From the NCBI RefSeq assembly GCF_000763495.1, contig NZ_CP009576.1, positions 754,001 to 818,000 on the forward strand: 64,000 nucleotides of DNA, given 5' to 3'. Positions 7,489 through 15,804 of the stretch are shown one piece after another. This stretch comes from Listeria ivanovii subsp. londoniensis (GTDB lineage: Bacteria > Bacillota > Bacilli > Lactobacillales > Listeriaceae). Positions within the stretch are counted from its first letter, which is position 1, and each line of letters opens with the position of its first letter. Under the pieces are notes generated by a model, which did no database searches, was not told the origin of the DNA, and saw nothing but the letters and a program-made list of their open reading frames with translations. The translations under genes were made by a program, and so were the position numbers.

Positions 7489-7775
7489 CAATGCTAATAC
7501 ACAAAAGTAAAAAGTACAATATACTGTCTCATGACAAATTAATGTATGCAAATAAAATATTACTAACAGCTCAATATAAATATGGTGTTCAAAATCGCTG
7601 GGTTAATCACTTCGATTCAACCGAACTTGGAATTGTTTTAGACATAGACTATACAGTATCTGCAAATCCGACACAACTTTATGGAGGAATCTGGATTAGA
7701 GATAATGATTTTGATATTAGGTATGTTGATGTTGAATTTGCTCAATTAATTGTGATTGAAGAGGTGTCGGAATAA
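7485..7775 (+). CDS. Early phage protein, unknown
   Basis: 96 residues, overlapping the YopX gene by 4 bases (ATGA). No domain recognised; mostly beta-prone, with LYGGIWIRDNDFDIRYVDVEF near the C-terminus. It ends with VSE like its upstream neighbour, reflecting a shared GAGGTGTCGGAATAATG junction that serves as ribosome site for the next gene. Confidence 0.5.
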   Translation: MTMLIHKSKKYNILSHDKLMYANKILLTAQYKYGVQNRWVNHFDSTELGIVLDIDYTVSANPTQLYGGIWIRDNDFDIRYVDVEFAQLIVIEEVSE

Positions 7776-7951
7776 TGTGCGAATTTTGTAATAAGGATGT
7801 AAATAAGAGAGTTAAGAATATAAGCGACGATAACGACGAAATGCGGTTGAATAAATCAAGTCAATTAGAAGTTGCAGCAGGCTGGCAACATGGATTTACT
7901 TATGCTGAATTTAATATTAAATACTGTCCAATGTGCGGAAAGGAATTATGA
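7775..7951 (+). CDS. Small zinc-ribbon protein
   Basis: 58 residues. CxxC pairs at the N-terminus (CEFC) and C-terminus (CPMC, in KYCPMCGKEL) make a two-knuckle zinc ribbon. The ATG overlaps the upstream stop. Such short ribbons are frequent in phage early operons; the partner is unknown. Confidence 0.6.
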   Translation: MCEFCNKDVNKRVKNISDDNDEMRLNKSSQLEVAAGWQHGFTYAEFNIKYCPMCGKEL

Positions 7952-8160
7952 AAGTAGAATTAGATTTCAGCGGATTTATCGAGATTGACACTTTAATCAA
8001 ACTGGAAAATATAAACATATGTGCGTGGTGCGGCGGAATTGGCACTATAAAAACACTTGTGGGTTACGCTCGATATGATGCAGGTGCGCTAACCAAAAAA
8101 GAATATATAGAATGTCCAAAGTGCAAAGGGACAGGATATTCTCAGAACGGCAGACTTTAG
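7948..8160 (+). CDS. Small DnaJ-type zinc-finger protein
   Basis: 70 residues from ATG 7948, overlapping the upstream stop (ATGA). CAWCGGIG and CPKCKGTGY form the CxxCxGxG pair seen in the zinc domain of DnaJ, here without a J-domain. Probably a protein or RNA binding module (inference). Confidence 0.6.
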   Translation: MKVELDFSGFIEIDTLIKLENINICAWCGGIGTIKTLVGYARYDAGALTKKEYIECPKCKGTGYSQNGRL

Positions 8161-8181
8161 TATGTTGAAGGAGGAAAAAAC

Positions 8182-8472
8182 ATGAAAAAAATAAAAAGCC
8201 TCCTGTCAAAACTGAACAGAAAGGTAAATCCAGATGATTATTTTAAAGCGAATGAAGGAATAAAAGTCATACAAAACAATGTAGAAATCGAAAAAATAAC
8301 AGCTAGCTACAAAGTAAATAACGACGAACCTATCCCTATCGAATTTATCCACAAGCGTTTAGCTCATTCGCTAGCTGATCAACTAAAACATTTTCATGTG
8401 CATGAAAAATTCGAGGCTGAATATATAGAATATCGCGCAGAAATTAAAGTTATTAAAGGGGATGCAGAGTAA
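8182..8472 (+). CDS. Early phage protein, unknown
   Basis: 96 residues with a strong ribosome site (GAAGGAGG). A basic N-terminus (MKKIKSLLSKLNRK), then a segment with AHSLADQLKHFHVHEKF and a beta-rich C-terminus. No known domain. Confidence 0.5.
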   Translation: MKKIKSLLSKLNRKVNPDDYFKANEGIKVIQNNVEIEKITASYKVNNDEPIPIEFIHKRLAHSLADQLKHFHVHEKFEAEYIEYRAEIKVIKGDAE

Positions 8473-8883
8473 GTGAATTTATTTGAAGAAGAACTAGCAG
8501 AAGCAAAGGAAATGGTGGCAGAACGCTCTACAGAGGAACTATTTGACAATTTAAAAGAAATGAATCGTGACGTGCAGGAATATACCTGCGGAATACAAGT
8601 GATTCTTGATGAGCTTAGTAGAAGAGAAAAACAAAATAAGGAGGAACTATATTTTGTAAAATATCCACTTCTCAATTTCACTAAATATGGGGTAACTTTC
8701 GAGGAGTTGAAAATATCTACTATCAAACGTCTAGGTAATGTTTTTCCCACATATAGAGTAGACAAACGTCATTATGAGCTTAAACAAATTATTAAAAATG
8801 CAAAGTCGATAGACGAAATGGTAGAACGGATAAATACTCAAACAGATTTTCATATTGTTGTAAAGGAGGAGGAAATAAAGTAG
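8473..8883 (+). CDS. Early phage protein with helical N-terminus, unknown
   Basis: 136 residues from GTG 8473 directly after the upstream stop. The first 60 residues are a charged helix with coiled-coil tendency (ELFDNLKEMNRDVQEY). It ends in GGAGGAGG, which is the ribosome site of the next gene at 8884. Confidence 0.5.
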   Translation: MNLFEEELAEAKEMVAERSTEELFDNLKEMNRDVQEYTCGIQVILDELSRREKQNKEELYFVKYPLLNFTKYGVTFEELKISTIKRLGNVFPTYRVDKRHYELKQIIKNAKSIDEMVERINTQTDFHIVVKEEEIK

Positions 8884-9306
8884 GTGAAGAAATATAGAAT
8901 TATTGATGTAGAGAGTGGGTGTCCTATTCTACTAACAGGGATAACATCAACAAGGTTATCTTGGGCAATAGTGAGACCGTCGGAGGAAACGGTATTAGAG
9001 AAAAAACTATTTGCAGAACGATTAATCCGATTTTTAGAAGAACAGAATGCCATGTATAAATTTAGAGTAGAAGAAATACTAGAAAAATGGTTTGTTGAAT
9101 ATGTAAATGATTTAGGGATAGTACAGTATTTATTCGCAATAGATAACAATACGCAAACACGACAACTAAGATTCTCGTGGACAAAAGAAAATGATGAAAT
9201 GTACACGACTGTATCACTTGCTCAAGCAGAAGCTATTTGCACTTTAGTAAGCACCTGTGAAAGATATAAAAATGCAAAGTTAACTGTAAAGGAGGTTCTA
9301 AATTGA
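8884..9306 (+). CDS. Early phage protein, unknown
   Basis: 140 residues from GTG 8884, coupled to the upstream gene. It contains EKWFVEYVNDLGIVQYLFAI and an alpha/beta C-terminal half. No family recognised. It overlaps the next small ORF by 4 bases. Confidence 0.5.
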   Translation: MKKYRIIDVESGCPILLTGITSTRLSWAIVRPSEETVLEKKLFAERLIRFLEEQNAMYKFRVEEILEKWFVEYVNDLGIVQYLFAIDNNTQTRQLRFSWTKENDEMYTTVSLAQAEAICTLVSTCERYKNAKLTVKEVLN

Positions 9307-9476
9307 CAAAACAAATCATCATCAACGAAGCTAACAGTTTACTTCACAGAAAAAGCAAAGAACTAAGTAAATCAATCATCAAAACGCCTAAAGATCTCGA
9401 ACGTTTCGCGATTGGGCTTGATAAATTATCGCAAGATATGTGGGATTATAAAAATGAAGTGGAGGGATTAAAATGA
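9303..9476 (+). CDS. Small helical early protein, unknown
   Basis: 57 residues from TTG 9303, in the overlap with the upstream stop and with GGAGG before it. All helical and hydrophilic (DLERFAIGLDKLSQDMWDY). It overlaps the following gene by 4 bases. Kept because both ends are coupled to neighbours. Confidence 0.45.
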   Translation: MTKQIIINEANSLLHRKSKELSKSIIKTPKDLERFAIGLDKLSQDMWDYKNEVEGLK

Positions 9477-9673
9477 GTATTCAACCGGGCGATAAAGTAG
9501 AAGTGCAGGATAGGGCAGGAGTGGAAAAATATGTAATCGATGGGGAAATTTATAGAGTCATTGGATTACATCAAAGTGGAATGTTAAAGATTCAAGATAT
9601 TGATGGATTTGGAGTGATTTTTATTCCACGCAATCAAGTTAAAAAAGTTGTGGAGGACGTGAATGTTTATTGA
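9473..9673 (+). CDS. Small beta-barrel (KOW/SH3-like) phage protein
   Basis: 66 residues: GDKVEVQ, YRVIGLHQSGMLKIQDI and VIFIPRNQVKKV form a run of short strands like a small SH3 barrel. GGAGG precedes the ATG. Function unknown; the stop overlaps the TTG start of the next gene. Confidence 0.5.
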   Translation: MSIQPGDKVEVQDRAGVEKYVIDGEIYRVIGLHQSGMLKIQDIDGFGVIFIPRNQVKKVVEDVNVY

Positions 9674-10281
9674 TTGAATGGAAAATAATTTCATCAGGCA
9701 GTAAAGGGAATTGTGTGATTATTGATAATGTGATGGTTGATTGTGGAGTCTCATTTAAAAGGATTAAAGAACATTTGTATGATATTAACTATTTATTGTT
9801 AACTCATATTCATTCTGATCATATTAATTCTAGTACATTAGAAAACATCAGAAAGTTGTTTCCTAAAATAACTATTATAGGAAATTATCAAATAGCACAA
9901 ATGTATGACATTGATATCATTGGAAACAGTGGTTTTACAATTAGGTCATCATCTTTTGAAGTCACACCTTTTGAGTGTTTTCATGATGTTATCACACAAG
10001 GTTACACGTGGTGTGTGGATGGTAAAAACATTATTTACGCAACAGATACTAGTTCACTTGAAAATGCTCCTTCATTGAAATTTGATTATTTATTTCTCGA
10101 AAGTAATCATGATGAGAAAAAACTTGAAATGGCGCGTAATAAATCAAAGTATGGATACGACCCTTATAAAGGTGGTAAACGACATCTTAGCACACAACAA
10201 TGTAAAACTTTCTACTATTTAAATAGACGAAACAAAGAAAGTCAATTGATTGAACTGCACAAGAGCGAAAGATTTTATTAA
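9670..10281 (+). CDS. Metallo-beta-lactamase-fold phage hydrolase
   Basis: 203 residues from TTG 9670. SSGSKGN leads the fold; THIHSDH gives the HxHxDH metal site; FHDV and IYATDTSS supply further metal ligands. It resembles the YycJ/WalJ type (nuclease-like) proteins found beside phage replication genes. A role in DNA processing is reasonable from fold and position but is inference. Confidence 0.75.
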   Translation: MIEWKIISSGSKGNCVIIDNVMVDCGVSFKRIKEHLYDINYLLLTHIHSDHINSSTLENIRKLFPKITIIGNYQIAQMYDIDIIGNSGFTIRSSSFEVTPFECFHDVITQGYTWCVDGKNIIYATDTSSLENAPSLKFDYLFLESNHDEKKLEMARNKSKYGYDPYKGGKRHLSTQQCKTFYYLNRRNKESQLIELHKSERFY

Positions 10282-10297
10282 GGAGGGACAGAAAAAA

Positions 10298-10531
10298 ATG
10301 GTCATGACAGAGGAAGAGGCGATGGTTTTGCTTCTATATAAGGAATGCGACAGTGTCGAGTTTAAAAAATTTAATACAAACGTGGAAAAAGCAACAAGTT
10401 TTACCAGATTAGCTAATAAACCTAATTTTGAAAGTAACTATGATGAAAATTTAGGTGTGTTAAATTGGTTTACTTCGAAACATAAAAATATCGACGTTAT
10501 AGCTTTTTTGAAAAGAGGTGAAAATAATTGA
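10298..10531 (+). CDS. Early phage protein, unknown
   Basis: 77 residues from ATG 10298, which has AGGAGGG 11 bases upstream; the earlier in-frame ATG at 10250 lacks one. It is acidic at the N-terminus (MTEEEAMVLLLYKE) with no recognised domain, and overlaps the next gene by 4 bases. Confidence 0.5.
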   Translation: MVMTEEEAMVLLLYKECDSVEFKKFNTNVEKATSFTRLANKPNFESNYDENLGVLNWFTSKHKNIDVIAFLKRGENN

Positions 10532-11298
10532 ACACTTTGCCAAAAATTAATATCGAATCGCCTGTTGTCACGCGAGGTTCTATCTTATTTCCTGCATATG
10601 AAAAAATAAAAAGCGACTCTTTATTGTTAGCACAGCAGATTGAAACCATTGAGGTGACAGAAGAAAACGTTAAACAATCTAAAAAATTACTCGCAGCAGT
10701 GAATAAAGAAGTAAAGAATTTAGAATCGGAACGTATTTCAATCAAAAAAGAAATGCTGGAACCTTATAACGAATTTGAAAAACAAGTAAAAGAAATTGTA
10801 TCAATCGTAAAAAAGGCAGACGAAATGGTTAGACAACAAATTACACAATTGGAAGAAGAAGAAAGAGAAGATAAAAAGCTTGTGCTAAAACGAATGTTTG
10901 AAAAGCGTATTAAAGCATATGATTTTAAAACATATTTCACATTTGATGATTTTTTAGAAAACAGGCATTTGAATAAATCGCTATCTATCAACAAGATAGA
11001 AAATGAAATGGTTGAATGGTTAACTAAAGTTGAGAACGAATTAAAAGTCATTGAAACAATGCCTTATGCTGATGAAATCATCGCAGAGTATAAAGAAACA
11101 AAGGATTTAGCAGTCAGTGCGCAATTGGTTTCTGAGAGGCACAAAGCGCAAGAAGTAATCAAAGAAGCGAAGAATGATATTAAAGATGATCAACTGCATA
11201 GCAAAACTATATTTACATTGTTTGATGAGAAAGACGCAAAATTAGTAGAAATGTTTATGCAACAAAATAAAATAAAATTCGAAAAGGTGGAGAAGTAA
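10528..11298 (+). CDS. DUF1351-type phage replication-module protein
   Basis: 256 residues from TTG 10528. Residues 40-115 are a long coiled coil (NKEVKNLESERISIKKEMLEP), typical of DUF1351, then a segment with TYFTFDDFLENRHLNKSLS. Members sit in replication/recombination clusters of Firmicute phages; their biochemical role is not established. It is immediately followed by the 11300 gene. Confidence 0.7.
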   Translation: MNTLPKINIESPVVTRGSILFPAYEKIKSDSLLLAQQIETIEVTEENVKQSKKLLAAVNKEVKNLESERISIKKEMLEPYNEFEKQVKEIVSIVKKADEMVRQQITQLEEEEREDKKLVLKRMFEKRIKAYDFKTYFTFDDFLENRHLNKSLSINKIENEMVEWLTKVENELKVIETMPYADEIIAEYKETKDLAVSAQLVSERHKAQEVIKEAKNDIKDDQLHSKTIFTLFDEKDAKLVEMFMQQNKIKFEKVEK

Positions 11299-11299
11299 A

Positions 11300-11935
11300 A
11301 TGGCACAAGGTGAAAAATTAGAACAATTAGAATTGGTAGAAGTAGTAATCAAAGAAGGCAAAGCGACTTTACAATTCGTTGATATGGAACGTGGGGAATT
11401 GAGAGAAGTTATTTTTAATAAGAATGTATTTGATAAAGAAAAAAATGAGTTTATACCAGATGAGGAAAAGGCAGTAAAAGTGGAAGAGTGGTGTCAAGAG
11501 TACTTCCAATTAACTTTTGATGAATTAGCAAAAGCGATCGGTGTGAAAAAAGATGTTTATGCTTATGATACATTCAACAGTCTGTGGAAATCCGAGCAAA
11601 TTGCTAAGTTTGATAAAGACATGGTTGGACAAATTATTTCATCCACTGTAAAAGATGTTACAGATGACGGAATCGGAGTTCATATTAAATTTGAATATGA
11701 GGGGGAAGTTTATCAATCTAATATGACCTATTCAGATTATGTGGAAACAATGAAAAAGTGGTTTACAAATCCTCAGAGACAAAGAAAACAATATGAAAAA
11801 TTTGAAGAGAAATTTGGGATTAGTATTGACAATAAAGAAGAACTGATTGGTAAAGATATCATGGTCGAAGTTAAGTCGGCTTTCGGTAAATTTGTTTATC
11901 CTGACATCAAACCATTTCCAAAGAAAAAGAAATAA
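11300..11935 (+). CDS. Phage replication-module protein, unknown
   Basis: 211 residues, acidic with a basic tail (PKKKK). The middle and end have alternating strands (GVHIKFEYEGEVYQSNMTY) and may be a nucleic-acid-binding fold. By position (between DUF1351 and the DNA polymerase) it could be a single-strand-binding type protein, but I see no decisive motif. Confidence 0.55.
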   Translation: MAQGEKLEQLELVEVVIKEGKATLQFVDMERGELREVIFNKNVFDKEKNEFIPDEEKAVKVEEWCQEYFQLTFDELAKAIGVKKDVYAYDTFNSLWKSEQIAKFDKDMVGQIISSTVKDVTDDGIGVHIKFEYEGEVYQSNMTYSDYVETMKKWFTNPQRQRKQYEKFEEKFGISIDNKEELIGKDIMVEVKSAFGKFVYPDIKPFPKKKK

Positions 11936-11961
11936 TCATGAAATGACAATCTAGTAACTTG

Positions 11962-11986
11962 AGAGCGAGCCACGTGTTCGCTCTTC
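11962..11986 (+). other. Hairpin before the DNA polymerase gene
   Basis: AGAGCGA and TCGCTCT pair around a 9-base loop (GCCACGTGT). It ends 6 bases before AAGGAGG, the ribosome site of the polymerase gene. There is no T-run, so translational or RNA-stability control is more likely than termination. Confidence 0.4.
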
Positions 11987-12000
11987 AATAAGGAGGACAA

Positions 12001-13692
12001 ATGAACAATCTACTTTTTTACGATATAGAAGTTTTCAAAGAAGATACACTAGTTGTGTTTAAAGATATTGACAAGAAACTAATCAAGTTATTTCATAATG
12101 ATTTTGATGGTATAAAAGACCTTATCACTGAAAAAACACTAGTAGGTTATAACAACCATTTTTACGATGACTTTATACTGACCGCAATGTTAGATGGATT
12201 TACTCCGTGTCAAATAAAGAAACTAAATGACGAGATAATCGGAGGACAGCGAAAGAAAAGAATACATCCCTCTATTCATTCTCTCGATTGTTTTCAACAA
12301 ATAGATGTCGCAAAGCCCGGTTTGAAAAAGATTGAAGGGAATATGGGGAAAATGATTTTAGAATCTAGTGTGGACTTTACACTGGATAGAAAGCTTACAA
12401 ATGGGGAGTTAGAAGAAATTATTGATTACTGTTCTTATGATGTAGATACAACTATAGAAGTATTTCAAATGCGTGAATATAATTATTTCAATGTCAAAGA
12501 CACATTAATCGAAATGCTTCCTCACAATCTTCAATCTAAAGCGCACAAATGGAACACGACGACAATTAGCGCAAATGTTTTGATGGATAAACCATCACCA
12601 AAATGGTCAGATGTTCGACTTGGTGAATATGATCCAGAGGGAAATTATGAAATGTTAAAACTTATACCTCGAGAAGTAGTCGATATTTGGCAAGATAAAG
12701 AACAGAAGAAGAAGAAAAGTATTACAATAAAAGAATTTGATTGTGATGTTCAGTTTGGATTTGGTGGATTGCACGGTGTTCATTCAACTAGAAAAAGATT
12801 TGAAAATGTAAAATTATTAGATGTAGCTTCTATGTATCCGCATATCATTTTAAATCTACAAGCATTGGGACCAGCAACAAATAAATATCATGAGATTTTA
12901 AATAAACGAATTGAAGTGAAACACAAAGATAAAAAATTATCTGATGCATTAAAGCTTGTTCTTAATTCAGTTTACGGAAATTTGAAAAATCAATACTCAC
13001 TGCTCAATAATCCAAACGCAGCATTGAGTGTTTGTATTTACGGACAGATAGCTTTATACGAGTTATGTAAACGCCTTTCACCATTTGTTACTTTAGTCAA
13101 CATAAATACCGATGGAGTTGCTTTTACTACTACAAGTGATGAGTATAAAACAATCTGGAAAGAATGGGAAGAAGACTTTCACCTAACACTCGAAGAAGAC
13201 AATTTCGAACTATGGATTCAGAAAGATGTAAATAACTACATCGCTCTACAAAATGGTGAAATTAAGACAAAAGGTGGCGATGTAAGTCGTTATCATTCAG
13301 ACCAGTTGTTTAAAAATAATAGTATACGAATTATAGATATTTGTTTAGTAGAATACCTCGTCAACAATCAAGACGTTTTAACTACAATACAAGAAAATCT
13401 AGATAAACCGCACCTGTTTCAGTATATTTTACAAGCAGGTGGGACTTATAAAGGCACTTTTGACAGCAGTGGTAAACAATACAATAAGATTAATCGTGTA
13501 TTTGCATCACGAAAAGAAGGAGTTTTGTTACAGAAAAAAAGGCAGGATGATGGGTTAGTAAGATTTCCCGATACACCTGACAACATGCTTGTGTGGAATG
13601 ATGAGTGTGACAAGATAGAAAACTTTAGTCAATTGATTGATATTACTTTCTACTATAATTTAGCGAAACAACGCATTGAGAGGTGGGAATAA
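12001..13692 (+). CDS. Family-B-like phage DNA polymerase
   Basis: 563 residues. The 3'-5' exonuclease motifs are intact: DIE at 8-10, NxxxYD around 51-57 and YxxxD at 143-147. Polymerase motif A is DVASMYP (D274), motif B is KLVLNSVYG (318-326) and motif C is NTDG (D371), where the usual first Asp of DTD is Asn. Motifs A and B are only about 40 residues apart, so it is a compact polymerase with short fingers. It directly precedes the primase-helicase gene, and together they form the phage replication core. Confidence 0.8.
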   Translation: MNNLLFYDIEVFKEDTLVVFKDIDKKLIKLFHNDFDGIKDLITEKTLVGYNNHFYDDFILTAMLDGFTPCQIKKLNDEIIGGQRKKRIHPSIHSLDCFQQIDVAKPGLKKIEGNMGKMILESSVDFTLDRKLTNGELEEIIDYCSYDVDTTIEVFQMREYNYFNVKDTLIEMLPHNLQSKAHKWNTTTISANVLMDKPSPKWSDVRLGEYDPEGNYEMLKLIPREVVDIWQDKEQKKKKSITIKEFDCDVQFGFGGLHGVHSTRKRFENVKLLDVASMYPHIILNLQALGPATNKYHEILNKRIEVKHKDKKLSDALKLVLNSVYGNLKNQYSLLNNPNAALSVCIYGQIALYELCKRLSPFVTLVNINTDGVAFTTTSDEYKTIWKEWEEDFHLTLEEDNFELWIQKDVNNYIALQNGEIKTKGGDVSRYHSDQLFKNNSIRIIDICLVEYLVNNQDVLTTIQENLDKPHLFQYILQAGGTYKGTFDSSGKQYNKINRVFASRKEGVLLQKKRQDDGLVRFPDTPDNMLVWNDECDKIENFSQLIDITFYYNLAKQRIERWE

Positions 13693-13694
13693 AT

Positions 13695-15500
13695 GTGTAT
13701 GTCGAATATTTAGAAGGGGAAAAACACGATGTGTCAGGGGCAGACATATCAGAAAACCATGAAACATTTCAAGATGCTGGTTATTTGCTAACAGATGTTG
13801 ACTTGATTATTGATATTGATAATTTAAGTAAAGAGCAAATTAAAGATATCATTTCTTTTTTTGAAATAAAAACACAAATTGTCTGGACTGAAAGAGGAGC
13901 GCATTTTTATTTTAAAAAACCTGGCGCTTTTAGAGGAGCAAAAGGGATTTGTGCTTTAGGAATAGAAGTTGAATATAAACATGTTACTAATACAAAGTCA
14001 ATAACAATAAAACGACACGGTCAATTGAGAAAAATAGAAAACAATGGTATCCGCGAAGAACTGCCTGACATATTCAAAAACATTCGAAAAGCTTCTAATT
14101 TGAACGGTTTAGATGAAGGAGATGGTAGAAATCAAGCGTTGTTTAGACATAGAACAGTGATTGCAAATATTTCTTCATGGTCAAGAATAGTGACATTTAT
14201 AAATAACGTGATATTTGCTACTCCACTTCCTCAAGATGAAATAGACACAATATCACGTGACATGGAAGTAAAAGCAGTGAAAGATGGAGAAGCTGCAATT
14301 GCGGACTTGATAATGAAAGAAAAACGTATTGTCAAATATTCAAAACAATTGTATTACTTTGATGGGAACGAGTATATCAGTGATGACGATCAGTTAAAGA
14401 GATTAGTATTTAATTACTGCAATGGTCAAAAAACAAGATATGTAGATGAAGTTATTAATCAAATGCACTACAGAGCGAAGTTGATACCTGATGATGATGT
14501 GTTTGACATCAAATTAAAGAATGGGATTTTGCGTGATGGTAAGTTTATTGAAATTGATTACACCGATTTCACACCGTACTCCATTAATGCAAAGTATGAC
14601 CCTGAAACGGAATCATTGCAAATAGTTGATGATTATTTGGACCACTTGACAGATTCAGACGAGGATTATAAGAAATTCGTTCTCGAAATGATGGGATATT
14701 GCTTTGTTGTAGATAAAGAAATAAAACGAATGATTGGTCGCTTCTTTATTCTTGTAGGAGGTGGAGGAAACGGAAAAGGAACACTTCTTTCTATTATAAG
14801 GTCTATTTTAAATCAGAAGAATTGTACAGGGTTGTCTATTAAGAATATGACAGATGAGAGATATTTCAATGTGTTGCAAGGTAGACTTGCAAATTTAGGT
14901 GATGATATACAAGATGAGCCAATTAACAATGAGCAGATGAAAGTCTTGAAAAACATATCTACATGTGACTTTGTCGAAATGAGAAAGCTATACGGAAACG
15001 CAAGAAGTGTAGAGATGACACCGACATTGATATTTACTAGTAATCACATTATTAAATCATTTGAAAAAGGAGATTCTTATAAACGAAGAGTGACATGGAT
15101 GCCGATGTTTACGAAAGTTAATAAAAAGGACAAAAGGTTTATATCTAACATCACGAGCGAAAAAGCGTTGCAATACTGGACTAAATTGGTAGTTGAAGCA
15201 TATTTCCGTATTTATGAAAATGAGGATTTTACCAAGACGAGTAAAGTGGAAGAATTTAACGCAAGGTATCATGAAGACAATGACAGTACTTTGGAATTTG
15301 TGCATGATCTGGACATTTTAGATGTAGAAGGTAAGCGTGGGCCAGAGATTTACGAAGAGTATGAACTTTGGGCAGAAGAAAATGGATTGAATGTTCAGAG
15401 TAAAAGAGGACTGAATGCGACAATTAAAGATGTGATGAATTTAGAGACGAAGGCAGTCAAAATAAATGGGAAGACTGCAAGGATTTATCAGAGGTGTTAA
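13695..15500 (+). CDS. Primpol-helicase (D5/P4-family primase-helicase)
   Basis: About 601 residues from GTG 13695, chosen because GAGAGGTGG lies 8 bases upstream and the polymerase stop is at 13692; GTG 13683 is the alternative. The N-terminal 150 residues look like a primpol domain (LIIDID with the DxD pair, then GAHFYF). The C-terminal half is an SF3/D5 helicase with Walker A GGGGNGKGT at about 355-363 and acidic Walker B LGDDIQDE at about 395. Its 3' end is followed by the GTAAC-repeat region, a likely origin. Confidence 0.8.
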   Translation: MYVEYLEGEKHDVSGADISENHETFQDAGYLLTDVDLIIDIDNLSKEQIKDIISFFEIKTQIVWTERGAHFYFKKPGAFRGAKGICALGIEVEYKHVTNTKSITIKRHGQLRKIENNGIREELPDIFKNIRKASNLNGLDEGDGRNQALFRHRTVIANISSWSRIVTFINNVIFATPLPQDEIDTISRDMEVKAVKDGEAAIADLIMKEKRIVKYSKQLYYFDGNEYISDDDQLKRLVFNYCNGQKTRYVDEVINQMHYRAKLIPDDDVFDIKLKNGILRDGKFIEIDYTDFTPYSINAKYDPETESLQIVDDYLDHLTDSDEDYKKFVLEMMGYCFVVDKEIKRMIGRFFILVGGGGNGKGTLLSIIRSILNQKNCTGLSIKNMTDERYFNVLQGRLANLGDDIQDEPINNEQMKVLKNISTCDFVEMRKLYGNARSVEMTPTLIFTSNHIIKSFEKGDSYKRRVTWMPMFTKVNKKDKRFISNITSEKALQYWTKLVVEAYFRIYENEDFTKTSKVEEFNARYHEDNDSTLEFVHDLDILDVEGKRGPEIYEEYELWAEENGLNVQSKRGLNATIKDVMNLETKAVKINGKTARIYQRC

Positions 15501-15533
15501 TTATGTAGAATACGAGTAATATTCTGACAATTG

Positions 15534-15772
15534 GTTACAAAAAAATGTAACCCGAAGCAAAAAATGTAACCTCCCAAAATCGCATAGTACCAGTAGCTAG
15601 GCACGTAAAAGTTACAAGTTACATTTTTTTCTTAATAAAAAGTATTATATTTAATTTATATTTAAGAACTGTGTACGAAAATAAAAACTTTTTCGCCGTT
15701 TTTTTTGTAACCTGTAACCGCGTTCTGGGAGAGTGGGTTTGACGGTTACAGTTACAAAATAGGTTTTGTAAC
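15534..15772. repeat. GTTAC/GTAAC repeat array, candidate phage replication origin
   Basis: A gene-free region holding ten copies of GTTAC or its complement: GTTAC at 15534, 15611, 15618, 15745 and 15751; GTAAC at 15547, 15566, 15707, 15714 and 15768. Some pairs are tandem at 6-7 bp; others form inverted repeats, the best being 9-bp arms at 15751-15772. The two clusters flank an AT-rich tract (15623-15700). Iterons beside an AT-rich element directly after the initiator-helicase gene are the classic origin layout (inference). Confidence 0.6.
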
Positions 15773-15804
15773 CGAGTGATTTTGAAAATTGTGGAGGGTT
15801 AACA

